From Pseudanabaena yagii GIHE-NHR1 (lineage in GTDB: Bacteria > Cyanobacteriota > Cyanobacteriia > Pseudanabaenales > Pseudanabaenaceae), in NCBI RefSeq assembly GCF_012863495.1, contig NZ_JAAVJL010000003.1, positions 372,001 through 436,000 on the forward strand: DNA of 64,000 bases, written 5' to 3'. Below are positions 16,275 through 26,249 of the stretch, piece by piece. Positions within the stretch are counted from its first letter, which is position 1; the number at the start of each line of letters is the position of its first letter. The position numbers and the translations under genes are program-made. Under the pieces are notes generated by a model, which worked only from the letters and a program-made list of their open reading frames with translations, had not been told where the DNA came from and searched no databases.

Positions 16275-17374
16275 TTAAAACCCATCGACGCGGTAAGCAT
16301 AAAATCTTTATTGGTATGAGTCCGGGAGTCGGGAAAACCTATCGGATGCTAGAGGAAGGGCATCGGCTTCGTGCTGAGGGAATTGATGTGGTCATTGGAC
16401 TATTGGAAACCCATAACCGTATTGAAACCGCAGAAAAGGCAAAAGGATTGGAACTAGTTCCCCGTCAACAGATTACTTGTAATTCTGTGACTCTTACGGA
16501 AATGGATACGGATGCAATTCTCAAACGTCAGCCACAGCTAGCACTTGTAGATGAATTGGCTCATACGAATGTGCCAAATTCTGAACGGGAAAAGCGTTAT
16601 CAGGATGTAGAAATACTTCTCGAAGCAGGGATTGATGTCTATTCCACTGTAAATATTCAGCATATTGAGAGCCTAAATGACACAGTGGCAAAGATTACAG
16701 GCATAATTGTGCGGGAGCGCATTCCCGATCGCATCTTAGAAGTTGCCGATGAAGTCGTTGTCGTTGATGTTACCCCTGAAACCCTCCAAGAACGGCTACG
16801 CGACGGTAAAATCTATGCTCCTGAAAAAATCGATCAATCTCTGAATAATTTCTTTCAGCGTCGCCATTTGATTGCTTTACGAGAGTTAGCGCTGCGGGAA
16901 ATTGCCGATAACATCGAAGATGATCTGGAAGCTCATGATCAGTCATTGTCCTCAGCAAACCCTATTTGTAATATTCACGAACGAGTTTTAGTCTGCGTTT
17001 CTACCTATCCTAATTCGCTACAATTACTGCGAAGAGGGGCAAGGATTGCCAACTATATGCACGCTCAGTTATATGTGCTATTTGTTGACGATCCCGATCG
17101 CTTTTTGACTAAAGCCGAAAGTTTGCACATTGAAACCTGTGAACGCCTATGTAAGGAATTTGAGGGGACTTTTATCCGTGTGCGTGATGGTAATGCCTTG
17201 AAAGCGATCGTCGATACTGCAAAAAGCTATCGAGTCACGCAGATTGTCATGGGCGAGAGTCAGAAATCACGCTGGCAAATTTTATTTAAGGGTTCTCTCA
17301 CCCAAAGGATTTTAAGGCTTCTCAAAAATGTTGACATTCACATCATTTCCACAAGTAAGACCTCAGATATTTAG
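16271..17374 (+). CDS. kdpD: Truncated KdpD sensor (KdpD and UspA domains only)
   Basis: A 367-residue protein covering the cytoplasmic N-terminal half of KdpD. It has Walker A GMSPGVGKTYRML (about 15-27), Walker B-like LALVDELAHTNVP, then a UspA-like domain (VLVCVSTYPNSLQLLRRGAR to MGESQKSRWQILFKGSLTQR). The four membrane helices and the histidine kinase of E. coli KdpD are absent, and the ORF ends naturally. The same short KdpD occurs in Anabaena kdp operons, so this is a lineage trait, not decay. It may signal through a separate kinase; no kdpE is in the window. Confidence 0.93.
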   Translation: MIKTHRRGKHKIFIGMSPGVGKTYRMLEEGHRLRAEGIDVVIGLLETHNRIETAEKAKGLELVPRQQITCNSVTLTEMDTDAILKRQPQLALVDELAHTNVPNSEREKRYQDVEILLEAGIDVYSTVNIQHIESLNDTVAKITGIIVRERIPDRILEVADEVVVVDVTPETLQERLRDGKIYAPEKIDQSLNNFFQRRHLIALRELALREIADNIEDDLEAHDQSLSSANPICNIHERVLVCVSTYPNSLQLLRRGARIANYMHAQLYVLFVDDPDRFLTKAESLHIETCERLCKEFEGTFIRVRDGNALKAIVDTAKSYRVTQIVMGESQKSRWQILFKGSLTQRILRLLKNVDIHIISTSKTSDI

Positions 17375-17398
17375 ATAGAATGCACGACATTCTATCTA
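17372..17398. terminator. Palindrome shared by two convergent stop codons
   Basis: 11-bp arms TAGATAGAATG (17372-17382) and CATTCTATCTA (17388-17398) around CACGA. The left arm begins with the TAG of kdpD and the right arm ends with the TAG of the minus-strand ATPase. There is no T tract, so termination strength is uncertain. Confidence 0.6.
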
Positions 17399-20317
17399 TG
17401 GAACAGCGATCCGTCTCTTACGCTTGCGAAGGAACGATTTGCGAAGTTCCTCTGCACCTAGCAAAATCGGAGGACAGATTAGCAAGAGTGACCATTGCCA
17501 AATAGTCAAGGGAGCAGTCGCAAAGATCTGGCGTAGGGGCGAAAATTCAATGATTGAGATAATCAAGATCCATTCTGTGGCAATTCCTAACCAGATGAAA
17601 GGATTAGAGAAGAAACCGATTCGGAAGATCGAAGTCTGCTCGGAACGACAGGCAAAAACATTACCATCTTGACAAGCTACGATGATCGCTAAGGTCATAG
17701 TGGTTGCTTGAGCATAAATGAAAGTGATTTCTGGGTTAGTAGTATGGGAAAGAATGGCAGGGGCGATCGCTTGCAGGGAGTTAAAGTCATAGCCATAGCT
17801 ATGCCATACCCAGAAGAATCCGAACATCCCTAAGGTTGCCTCGATGAGTCCTAAGAAACAGTAAGCGCGTAATAACAAAGAGCGATCGAGCAATGGTTTC
17901 GATTTGGCGCGGGGTGGCAACTGCATCGTTCCTAATTCTGCGCGTTCGGTTCCCAAGGCGAGAGCAGGCAAAATATCCGTTCCTAAATCAACGATTAGAA
18001 TCTGCATAATGATCAAAGCAGGGGGGATTTTGAAGATCACCATCGCTAGAAATGGCACTAGTTCCGCCACATTGGATGCCAAAATGTAGGTCATAAACTT
18101 GCGAATATTTTGATATACCGATCGCCCCTGCTCGATCGCTACAACAATCGTCGCGAAGTTATCATCGGTCAGCACAATATCAGCAGCCTCTCGCGCCACA
18201 TCCGTGCCATTCTGCCCCATTGCCACGCCAATATTCGCCGCACGTAGGGCAGGCGCATCATTTACACCATCACCTGTGACCGCCACGATTTCGCCAATAT
18301 CCTTATAGGCTTGCACCAAGCGCAATTTATGCTCAGGGGACATCCGTGCAAACACCAGTCCATGTCGATATTTCACAACTTGGCGCAGTTGTGCGTCGGA
18401 GAGATGCCCCATACCTTCGCCAGTGACAACCCGCACGCGATCGCCAACTAGACCAATTTGATGGGCGATCGCCTCAGCAGTAAGTCCGTAATCTCCCGTT
18501 ACCATCGTGACTTTGATCCCTGCTTGATGACATTGGGCGATCGCCTTGGGTACTTCATCGCGAGGTGGGTCGAACATGGCAACTAAACCGATGAAGATCA
18601 GATTTTGCTCTAGATCCTGTGCCTTAAGATCGATCAGTTCCTGTCCACCCCGTCGCGCCGCCAGACCTAGTACCCGAAAACCTTGCTTAGCCAAATCATC
18701 ATTTGCCGTGACCACCTCCTGCCAATAGTCATGGGTCAATTCCTGTTGCTCACCATCACGCAAAATCCAATGACAATGTTTAAGAACTTCTAAGGGTGCG
18801 CCTTTGGTAAAGGCAAGATTGGGAAGTTCGTCCTTCCATAATGCTGATGACTGCCAATTCAAAATGACGGTCATCATGAGGCGGCGCGAGTCAAAGGGAA
18901 TTTCCCTTAGGCGAGGGAACTGTTTTTGTAATTCTTCTAAATTTAATTCTGCTTTCGCTGCTGCCACTAAGAGAGCCGCTTCCGTGGGATCTCCAATTTC
19001 TTGCCAGCGACTGGGGGCGTTGAGATGGACTAAACGGGCATTAGAGCAAAGTGCAGAACCAATGAGCAGAATTTTGGCTTTCCATGCAATTTCGGAATCT
19101 GCGGGGAGATGGACTTTCCCACTGGTGGGATCGTAACCTGCACCTGTGACTTCAATTAGGCGGTTTTGATTGGTAATCGCATGATCAGCCTCGCCATCGG
19201 GTTGCGTTGGTAGCCAGAGATAACGCACTGTCATTTCATTTTTGGTTAATGTGCCTGTTTTATCAGTGCAAATGACCGTAGTAGCACTCAGAGATTCCAC
19301 AGCCGAAAGTCTTCTTACCAAAGCATTCTTTCTTGCCATGCGGCGGACACCGATCGCTAAAGACAAGGTGACAGTCGGTAATAATCCCTCTGGGACTAGA
19401 GCCACAATAATACCGATCGCGAAAATAAAGCTTTCTTTGACTTCTATGCCAACGAGAAAGTATGCCAATAAAAAGATCAGTACACCCATACTGACTGCGA
19501 TCGCGGTAATGATTCGCACGATCCTTGCCACTTGCACTTCTAGGGTGCTGGGATCGCGCTTCACCACAGTGGTCAAATGTGCGACCTGTCCAAACTCAGT
19601 TTCTGCGCCCGTCGAATAAACCACGGCTACGGCTCGACCAGCCGCCACGGTGGAGCCTGCTAAAACAAGGTTGGCAATTTCTGAGGGATTAACCTTTTCC
19701 TGTAAGGGCTGTTCCCCTTGGCGGAGCATCGTCTTACCACCACGCACTGAAACGGCTTCCCGTAACCTTACAGGGTAAGCATTCCGAGCTACAGGAAGAG
19801 ATTCCCCCGTCATCACTGACACATCGAGATATAGACTTTCTGCGGAAATTAAACGGGCATCTGCGGAAATGCGATCGCCTTCTTCCAATTGCATGACATC
19901 GCCACGCACCAGTTCTCGCGCGGGAATCTGCTTGAGTTCGCCATTGCGATAAACCTTGACCTGCATCGGTAATACTTTTTTTAAGGCTGACAAGGCTTTC
20001 TCTGCTTGGAACTCTTGCCAAAAGCTAAAAATTCCATTAATCCAGATGACTGACCAAATTGCCCAACCCAGTTCAGGAGTCCGTGAAATAAAAGCTAAAA
20101 TTCCTGCAACCCATAGCAACAGAGCCATGAAGTGGGTCAATTGATCCAGAAATCTGAGCCACAATGGACGCTGCACAGGCTCAGGCAATTCATTTGCACC
20201 AAACTTCTCTAATCTCTCTCTCGCTTCGTCCTGAGATAATCCGTTGGCATGAGTGTTGAGGGATTCATAGACTTCTTCAAAGGATAATGCCCAGATTGGT
20301 TGATGAAGTGATGCCAT
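17396..20317 (-). CDS. Cation-transporting P-type ATPase (P2 type)
   Basis: A 973-residue membrane pump. It has an N-terminal cation ATPase domain (SFEEVYESLNTHANGLSQDE), an actuator loop MTGESLPV, the phosphorylation motif ICDKTGTLTKNEM with D352, the KGAP nucleotide-binding motif, TGD and VAVTGDGVNDAPAL, and about ten membrane segments including PEGLLPTV in M4. The M4 PEGLLPTV is as in Ca2+ and Na+/K+-type P2 ATPases, so Ca2+ or a monovalent cation is a reasonable substrate. The exact ion cannot be fixed by eye. It stands alone, convergent with kdp. Confidence 0.9.
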   Translation of the reverse strand: MASLHQPIWALSFEEVYESLNTHANGLSQDEARERLEKFGANELPEPVQRPLWLRFLDQLTHFMALLLWVAGILAFISRTPELGWAIWSVIWINGIFSFWQEFQAEKALSALKKVLPMQVKVYRNGELKQIPARELVRGDVMQLEEGDRISADARLISAESLYLDVSVMTGESLPVARNAYPVRLREAVSVRGGKTMLRQGEQPLQEKVNPSEIANLVLAGSTVAAGRAVAVVYSTGAETEFGQVAHLTTVVKRDPSTLEVQVARIVRIITAIAVSMGVLIFLLAYFLVGIEVKESFIFAIGIIVALVPEGLLPTVTLSLAIGVRRMARKNALVRRLSAVESLSATTVICTDKTGTLTKNEMTVRYLWLPTQPDGEADHAITNQNRLIEVTGAGYDPTSGKVHLPADSEIAWKAKILLIGSALCSNARLVHLNAPSRWQEIGDPTEAALLVAAAKAELNLEELQKQFPRLREIPFDSRRLMMTVILNWQSSALWKDELPNLAFTKGAPLEVLKHCHWILRDGEQQELTHDYWQEVVTANDDLAKQGFRVLGLAARRGGQELIDLKAQDLEQNLIFIGLVAMFDPPRDEVPKAIAQCHQAGIKVTMVTGDYGLTAEAIAHQIGLVGDRVRVVTGEGMGHLSDAQLRQVVKYRHGLVFARMSPEHKLRLVQAYKDIGEIVAVTGDGVNDAPALRAANIGVAMGQNGTDVAREAADIVLTDDNFATIVVAIEQGRSVYQNIRKFMTYILASNVAELVPFLAMVIFKIPPALIIMQILIVDLGTDILPALALGTERAELGTMQLPPRAKSKPLLDRSLLLRAYCFLGLIEATLGMFGFFWVWHSYGYDFNSLQAIAPAILSHTTNPEITFIYAQATTMTLAIIVACQDGNVFACRSEQTSIFRIGFFSNPFIWLGIATEWILIISIIEFSPLRQIFATAPLTIWQWSLLLICPPILLGAEELRKSFLRKRKRRIAVP

Positions 20318-20431
20318 ACCTGTCTACTCCTTGTTAATCATATCTCTGTAGAGATGTGATTAAACCTAGCACCAGATACTTTTATGAAACCTTAAATCAA
20401 ACTAACATATGGTGAGCAGTCCTAAAATTTA

Positions 20432-20514
20432 TTGAGAGAGCGTTGGCTTAGCAAACGCTCTCTCAAATCCCTAAATCAAAAGCTTTGCGTAGCAAGGCTT
20501 TTGATTTAGGGATT
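20432..20514. repeat. Two adjacent long hairpins
   Basis: First hairpin: 13-bp arms at 20432-20444 and 20454-20466 (TTGAGAGAGCGTT). Second: 23-bp arms at 20466-20488 and 20492-20514 with one G-T wobble, apex GC-GTA-GC. They lie between the ATPase promoter region and the GH57 gene 3' end and belong to the hairpin family seen across the window. No gene lies in 20318-20565. Confidence 0.75.
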
Positions 20515-20565
20515 ATAAAATTTGCAATTTTAACTCGCACTGACGTTAAAAAGAAAACTCTTAGC

Positions 20566-20608
20566 AAACTGACAAAAAAGCTCGCAAAGCGAGCTTTTTT
20601 GTCAGTTT
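20566..20608 (-). terminator. Terminator of the GH57 gene
   Basis: Perfect 20-bp stem (20566-20585 with 20589-20608) with an AAA loop, located 10 bases after the stop of the GH57 gene. Each strand has an internal T6/A6 run near the stem base, and GCTCGC/GCGAGC at the tip. Confidence 0.8.
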
Positions 20609-20617
20609 GTAAATGCT

Positions 20618-23287
20618 TTAGGCATGAAGCCAAGCTTCTGTGGCAATTCCTAATTTGCTAGCGGTATCAATTAACTGATGTAGCTCTAAATTAGAAATAC
20701 CTTCACAAAGATTAATCTCAATATGGATTGGTTGTTTTTCAACGGATTCTAAATCGAGAATCTGTCTAGCGAGGACACATTGGGGAGCAATCCTTTTGAA
20801 TAGATAATTCAGAAAGGCTTCCTGCGAGAGATTGAGATTGAGTTTCAGATTGAGGCGATCGCTAATCGCTAGGGCTTCCTCAATTTGATTGAGATGATCA
20901 AATAAGGCCTTCTCATGGAGATCCTGAATCTTAGAAAGTTCCTGAATCTGTCTCAAAATATATTTTTCGAGGATCTTGGCATCTTCTACATGGGTAAACT
21001 TACAGCCGAGATTAATTGCCTCAATCGCCACTGCATCTAGTCCCACATTCGGTAATGATGTTCCTGTTTCCAGTTTCTTCAGTTCCTCCGTAAGACGATT
21101 GTTGAGCACGATATCGGCAGCTACTTGCAGTTCAGGCGGCACGGGCAAATCGTCACGACGGAAGGAAATTAATATTCCGTAATTATCGCGATAGACTTGC
21201 TCGTATAGCTGATCGAGTCGGGTCAATGTCTCATCAGCTAGCATTTGCAGAATCCGATGACGCTCCTCAGCAAATAGATGATGCAGACTGAACTGTTCAC
21301 CACTAAAGGTACTTGCCATTGCCAAGATCACCGCCGCAGTATTCGCCTGTTTGAGAGTTTTAAAGAGAGTTGCTTTAATCTCTTCATATTCTCTTCGCCC
21401 TGTGAAGGGCTGAATGCAGCAATGGAAATCATCGCCGCCCAGATGTAGCACCGCGAAAATGTAACTAACCGACTCTTGGGTAATCCGCGAAGTTAAGTGA
21501 ATCTGCCCGATCGCTAAGGACATCGAGCCAATTCTTTGCAGTTGATAGTCTTGCTGTTGGATTTGGTAGCAATAGATTTGTTGCGATCGCCCATAATTTC
21601 CCAGCGTCGAACTCAGGGCATATTGAGCCGCAACCTGCGCGAGGCTAATCCGATTGGTAATTACCTGTTTGCGATATACGCCTTCGCCATCCTTAAACTC
21701 AGCGAGATTGCTCGGAGCCTTTGCCATACGATGAATAAATTCATCCTCTAGCAATACTCCTGCAACATCGGCGGCTAGCTCGATCGCTCTAGCGGCATAG
21801 CGCAAAATCTGCACAGTTTCAGGTCGCGACAATTCCTCAAAGAACCAACCGCAACTGGTAAACATCAGTAGGGCATGGCGTTGCATTTCCAATAGGCGCA
21901 GAGCGTCAATTTTCTGGGCTGAAGAATTTACCTTGTTACCACATTGCTGTTCAAAGAACTTTTCTAAAATTGGCGAAAGATCAGGAATGTTATCGCGCAA
22001 TGAATATTGCAAAACTTCGATATAGCGATCGCGGGCTTCCCAAGGATCATTAAAATATTTACGTCCGATGTCTACATAAACCGTCGCAAGGCGATCACGT
22101 AGCCAGTTAAGACTATCGCGCAGAGGTCGCCGCCAGAGCTGCTGATAGCCCGATCCTTCACCGCCACAGGTACAGCCACCTTGCCAGCGATCGACTCCGT
22201 GGGCGCAACTCCAAGCGGTGACAGATTTCAGTTCTGCTTCGTAGGTGGGCGGGAATAGGCTCAAATAATGGGCGTAATTGGTCACTGTCCAGCCACGCTT
22301 AGGAAATTCCTCCACAAAGGCATAGGAGAGCGTCTTCTCGGTGAAATGCTTGTGATGTCCGAAGGTTTCGCCATCGGTTGCCACAGAAACCATTTGATGC
22401 GGACGATTATCATTCCTGACGGCTTGACTGAGACGTTTAGCAAAATTGTGGGAACTGCCTAAGAGATCCCCAAAGCCCATGTCGCGTGAAATCGGCCCGT
22501 CATAGAAAAATACATCGATATAAGCATCAGTATCGGGTGGCAAATGGAACTGCCCAAGTTCCGATACATTCCCCTTCGTATTGCTATGGCGACGTAAGTA
22601 GCAACGGTAGGGACGATTAGGGTCAATCTGTGCGCCACCTACTTCTTCCCATGCAGGATTGGGATTGTCTTTGGTGGGCATGGGACGACAGCGCTGTGCC
22701 TGCGAAGGAGCCAGCACAATAAACTTGATCCCCTCTAGTACCAGAGCCTCAAGGGTTTCATAGTCAACGGCAGTTTCCGCTAGCCACATTCCTTCGGGAT
22801 CACGCCCAAATCGAGATTTAAAATCTTCCTTTCCCCAGCGAATCTGTGTCAATTTGTCGCGCCAATTGGCGAGGGGCAAAATGATGTGGTTATAGACCTG
22901 CGCGATCGCATTGCCATGACCATTTAGGCGATCGGCACTGCGTTTATCGGCATCGAGAATCGCTTGATAGGTATCGCGATCGTAGAATTCCATCCATGAG
23001 AGCAGCGTTGGTCCCATGTTGAAACTCATGTACTCGTAGTTATTGACAATCTTGACGATTTTGCCATCATGACGCTCGATCCGTGAGAATGCATTGGGAC
23101 GATAGCATTCATGGTGAATCCGCGCATTCCAGTCATGAAAGGGAGCCGCGCTTTCTTGCCGCTCGATCGCATTGAGGTAAGGATTTTCACGCGGAGGCTG
23201 GTAAAAGTGACCGTGAATTGTAATATAAATTCCCGAATCAGTCGGACTCTGGACATCAGGCGAAGAAACAGAAGCAGCAACAGTCAC
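20618..23287 (-). CDS. Glycoside hydrolase family 57 with DUF3536
   Basis: An 889-residue cytosolic enzyme of the alpha-amylase/4-alpha-glucanotransferase-like GH57 family. Family motif 1 is IHGHFYQPPRENP (24-36). WLAETAVDYETLEAL carries the expected nucleophile Glu, and SVATDGETFGHHKHF the expected catalytic Asp. The C-terminal half, with long helical stretches, corresponds to DUF3536. Probable role: glycogen or maltooligosaccharide processing; the exact reaction is not established for this subgroup. No signal peptide. It lies next to transketolase on the same strand, but hairpins separate them. Confidence 0.92.
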   Translation of the reverse strand: MTVAASVSSPDVQSPTDSGIYITIHGHFYQPPRENPYLNAIERQESAAPFHDWNARIHHECYRPNAFSRIERHDGKIVKIVNNYEYMSFNMGPTLLSWMEFYDRDTYQAILDADKRSADRLNGHGNAIAQVYNHIILPLANWRDKLTQIRWGKEDFKSRFGRDPEGMWLAETAVDYETLEALVLEGIKFIVLAPSQAQRCRPMPTKDNPNPAWEEVGGAQIDPNRPYRCYLRRHSNTKGNVSELGQFHLPPDTDAYIDVFFYDGPISRDMGFGDLLGSSHNFAKRLSQAVRNDNRPHQMVSVATDGETFGHHKHFTEKTLSYAFVEEFPKRGWTVTNYAHYLSLFPPTYEAELKSVTAWSCAHGVDRWQGGCTCGGEGSGYQQLWRRPLRDSLNWLRDRLATVYVDIGRKYFNDPWEARDRYIEVLQYSLRDNIPDLSPILEKFFEQQCGNKVNSSAQKIDALRLLEMQRHALLMFTSCGWFFEELSRPETVQILRYAARAIELAADVAGVLLEDEFIHRMAKAPSNLAEFKDGEGVYRKQVITNRISLAQVAAQYALSSTLGNYGRSQQIYCYQIQQQDYQLQRIGSMSLAIGQIHLTSRITQESVSYIFAVLHLGGDDFHCCIQPFTGRREYEEIKATLFKTLKQANTAAVILAMASTFSGEQFSLHHLFAEERHRILQMLADETLTRLDQLYEQVYRDNYGILISFRRDDLPVPPELQVAADIVLNNRLTEELKKLETGTSLPNVGLDAVAIEAINLGCKFTHVEDAKILEKYILRQIQELSKIQDLHEKALFDHLNQIEEALAISDRLNLKLNLNLSQEAFLNYLFKRIAPQCVLARQILDLESVEKQPIHIEINLCEGISNLELHQLIDTASKLGIATEAWLHA

Positions 23288-23396
23288 GCAAATCTTCCCT
23301 TATAAGCAAACGATATATATTCTATCTTGGCAGATCTGCTTAGTGGTTCGCAAGGAAGTATAGAAAAGTTTTAGAAATGCCAATAAAAAAGCAGCC

Positions 23397-23431
23397 AATA
23401 AAAAAGCTGCACCTAGTGCAGCTTTTTTATT
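23397..23431 (-). terminator. Terminator of transketolase
   Basis: 15-bp stem AATAAAAAAGCTGCA (23397-23411) paired with 23417-23431, loop CCTAG. On the minus strand the hairpin's left arm ends in the T-rich TTTTTTATT stretch, giving a U-tract-like end. It lies about 50 bases after the transketolase stop. Confidence 0.75.
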
Positions 23432-23483
23432 AGTTTAAGCATTGGCGGCGCTTCGCACCGTTCATCTTTACTGAGATTGCAAT

Positions 23484-25487
23484 CTAACCGAGAACTTTGC
23501 GTGAAGTTGCGACAACGTTATCAACGGTGAAGCCGAACTTCTCATAAACAACTGGGCCAGGAGCCGAAGCACCGAAGGTATCCATACCGATAACTGCGCC
23601 TTCAGAACCGACATACTTATGCCAGCCAAAGGTGCTACCAGCTTCAACACTGACGCGCTTCTTAACGGATGCAGGAAGTACGGATTCTTTGTACTCATCA
23701 GATTGCTCGTTGAAGAGTTCTTGACAAGGCATCGAGACAACACGCACAGCCTTACCTTCACCAGCGAGAATAGCCGCCGCCTTGGTTGCCAACTCAAGTT
23801 CAGAACCTGTGGCGATGATGATTAATTCAGGATTGGCAACATCAACAACACTATAAGCACCCTTCTTCGCACCTTCGATGGAAGTACCTGCAAGGTTCTT
23901 TACATTTTGACGGGTAAAGGCGAGGAAGCTAGGACGCTTACGGTTAGCGATCGCCACTTGATAAGCAGCTACGGTTTCATTAGCATCCGCAGGACGGATG
24001 GTCAGAGCGTTAGGAATTACACGTAAGGAAGCAATGGTTTCTACGGGTTGGTGAGTAGGCCCATCTTCACCGAGCATTACGGAGTCATGGGTCAAGATGT
24101 ACAATGCACCGATTTCCGCCAATGCCGAGAGACGCATTGCGCCACGCATATAGTCAGCGAATACGAGGAAGGTTGCACCATAGGGGATTGTACCGCCATG
24201 AAGCGCCATACCGTTCATGATTGCGCCCATACCATGTTCGCGCACACCAAAGCGGAAGTTACGACCTTCGTAGGAACCGTATTGGAAGTCAGGCAGACCC
24301 TTAACATAGGTCATGTTGGAGTGAGCCAAGTCCGCAGAACCGCCCAAAAATTCGGGAAGCACAGGAGACAATGCGTTCAAGCAAGCTTCAGAAAGAAGAC
24401 GGGTTGAGGTTTCCTTTTGAGCAACGGGTTCAAGTGCCTTTTCCCATCCTTCAGGAAGTTCGCCAGCCATGATCCGCTTAAATTCAGCAGCTTCAGCAGG
24501 GTAGGCAGCTTCGTAAGCAGCAAAGCGCTCATTCCACTCAGCTTCAGCTTTAGCACCTTTCTCGATCGCTTGACGGAAACGAGCTAGAGCATCAGCAGGC
24601 ACTTCAAAGGGTGCATATTCCCAGCCGAGGTTAGCACGAGTTGCAGCAACTTCATCCGTACCAAGAGCCGCACCGTGAACGCCAGAAGTACCAGCTTTCT
24701 TAGGAGAACCGTAACCAATGGTGGTGGTAACAACGATCAAGCTAGGCTTGTCGGTCACAGATTTTGCTTCTTCGAGAGCCTTAGCGATCGCATCGAGGTC
24801 TTCGTTACCATCAGCAACATAGGTAACATGCCAACCGTAAGCTTCGTAGCGCTTGCCAACGTCTTCAGTAAAGGCAAGATCGGTGCTGCCATCGATGGAA
24901 ATGCTGTTGCTGTCATACATCATGATCAGCTTGCCGAGCTTGAGGTGACCACCCAAGGAAGCAGCTTCAGAGGCTACGCCTTCCATGTTGCAACCATCGC
25001 CAAGAATGACGTAGGTATAGTGATCAACAATGTTATGTCCGGGCTTGTTGAAACGGGCAGCCAAATGTGCTTCGGCGATCGCTAAACCAACGGCATTACC
25101 AACACCTTGACCGAGAGGACCTGTGGTAACTTCTACGCCTGCGGTTTCAAAGTTTTCAGGGTGTCCGGGGGTAGAGCTGCCCCACTGACGGAATTGTTTA
25201 ATATCTTCAATACCGACACTGTCATAGCCAGTGAGGTGTAGCAAGGAGTATTGCAACATGCAACCATGTCCTGCGGAGAGGACAAAGCGATCGCGATCAA
25301 CCCACTTAGGATTTTTAGGATTAAACTTTAAAAACTGATCGAACAGCACAAAAGCCATTGGTGCTGCCCCCATCGGCAGACCGGGGTGACCAGATTTTGC
25401 TTTTTCGACCGCATCGATCGACAAAAAGCGGATGGAGTTAATGCAGAGGGTCTCAAGAGTTTGAGGTTTCGAGGGTGCAGCGACCAT
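23484..25487 (-). CDS. tktA: Transketolase
   Basis: A 667-residue thiamine-diphosphate enzyme of the Calvin-Benson and pentose-phosphate pathways, transferring two-carbon ketol units. The N-terminal domain has [12 protein letters not shown] and the TPP motif [18 protein letters not shown] (GDG to N spacing). The pyrimidine domain has [15 protein letters not shown] with the catalytic Glu, and [13 protein letters not shown] and [17 protein letters not shown]. Full length. High codon regularity fits a highly expressed gene. Essential for CO2 fixation in a cyanobacterium. Confidence 0.98.
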   Translation of the reverse strand: MVAAPSKPQTLETLCINSIRFLSIDAVEKAKSGHPGLPMGAAPMAFVLFDQFLKFNPKNPKWVDRDRFVLSAGHGCMLQYSLLHLTGYDSVGIEDIKQFRQWGSSTPGHPENFETAGVEVTTGPLGQGVGNAVGLAIAEAHLAARFNKPGHNIVDHYTYVILGDGCNMEGVASEAASLGGHLKLGKLIMMYDSNSISIDGSTDLAFTEDVGKRYEAYGWHVTYVADGNEDLDAIAKALEEAKSVTDKPSLIVVTTTIGYGSPKKAGTSGVHGAALGTDEVAATRANLGWEYAPFEVPADALARFRQAIEKGAKAEAEWNERFAAYEAAYPAEAAEFKRIMAGELPEGWEKALEPVAQKETSTRLLSEACLNALSPVLPEFLGGSADLAHSNMTYVKGLPDFQYGSYEGRNFRFGVREHGMGAIMNGMALHGGTIPYGATFLVFADYMRGAMRLSALAEIGALYILTHDSVMLGEDGPTHQPVETIASLRVIPNALTIRPADANETVAAYQVAIANRKRPSFLAFTRQNVKNLAGTSIEGAKKGAYSVVDVANPELIIIATGSELELATKAAAILAGEGKAVRVVSMPCQELFNEQSDEYKESVLPASVKKRVSVEAGSTFGWHKYVGSEGAVIGMDTFGASAPGPVVYEKFGFTVDNVVATSRKVLG

Positions 25488-25855
25488 AGTTACAATTGCT
25501 TAGAAAATTTTTGTACTCAATCAGGTACATTTTCCCTCAAAACTGTCCCATAACAATAACAAATTTTAATATTTGGTAGCGTCTTACTCAATTGATCTCT
25601 TCAAAGTTCGTTAGACACAGCTCAAAATTCTGCATCTACTCACTTCTAACTCAAGAATTATTTGGTGCGGTGCGAAGCACCGCACCAATAATTTGTCTAT
25701 AGAGACATTCAAGACAAAGCTGAAACAAAAATATAAAAATTTAAGTCTGTACTTCTCTCGGCGATCGCCATTGGTTTTATAGAAGTTTTTCAAATGAGCA
25801 TATGCTTATTTGAAAACACAAAATCAATCTTATTTAAGGTTTTTGAGCTTTCACG
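25488..25855. repeat. Gene-free stretch with a GC-rich hairpin
   Basis: Upstream region of tktA and of the split secreted-protein gene. At 25657-25692 a hairpin has arms (A)TTATT(T)GGTGCGGTGC and GCACCGCACCAATAAT with loop GAA and a one-base bulge. A 60-codon ORF crossing it on the minus strand is judged accidental. No other feature was seen. Confidence 0.6.
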
Positions 25856-26163
25856 ATGCTGGCACTATTCTTGCTGTCTCAAGCTGCTACACTTTATGCC
25901 CCAATATCTGCTGTGGTAACACAACATCAGCAATCAGTAGTTTTTCCTAAAAATCAAAATAGTATTACATCTGCTTCAACTCTGATGGCAGATGCCCAAA
26001 TCTCAAAAGTTAGTAATTCCCCAAAAACTGCGATCGCTCAATGCTCCCCTGATGAATTCAAGAGCTTTTTTGAGTTGTTTGTGCGTGACTCTTTGGGGAG
26101 AGATAAGAAACTATTTAAGAATTACATGACACATAAAATTTCGTTTAAAAGTCTACCAATAGC
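25856..26163 (+). pseudogene. Secreted hypothetical protein, N-terminal part (split gene)
   Basis: The frame opens with a signal-peptide-like segment (MLALFLLSQAATLYAPISAV), then reads ...CSPDEFKSFFELFVRDSLGR and FKNYMTHKISFKSL before entering a C/G-rich palindromic repeat at about 26161. Inside the repeat the frame continues with low-complexity PLNPPILGD and stops at 26260. The C-terminal domain is resumed in another frame at 26250. No family is recognised. Confidence 0.65.
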
Positions 26164-26240
26164 CCCCCTAAATCCCCCAATTCTGGGGGACTTGAATCTG
26201 GTTTCCCCCAGAATTGGGGGGCTAGGGGGGCTAAGATTAC
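26161..26240. repeat. C/G-run palindromic repeat inserted in a gene
   Basis: Two complementary C-run and G-run segments, AGCCCCCCTAAATCCCCCAA at 26161 and its G-rich counterpart ending near 26232, with internal pairs TCTGGGGGA/TTCCCCCAGA. This is a well-known type of dispersed cyanobacterial foldback. It sits exactly where the two reading frames of the neighbouring gene part. Confidence 0.8.
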
Positions 26241-26249
26241 AATTCTTAA

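Noticed and set aside
16271-17374. KdpD as a truncated pseudogene
   Set aside because: The ORF ends cleanly after the UspA domain and the same short form is known in Anabaena kdp operons, so it is a family variant and not a broken gene.
25611-25793. 60-residue minus-strand ORF in the gap before the split gene
   Set aside because: It crosses a hairpin, has no Shine-Dalgarno and reads as an ordinary intergenic translation; I see no family and judge it accidental.
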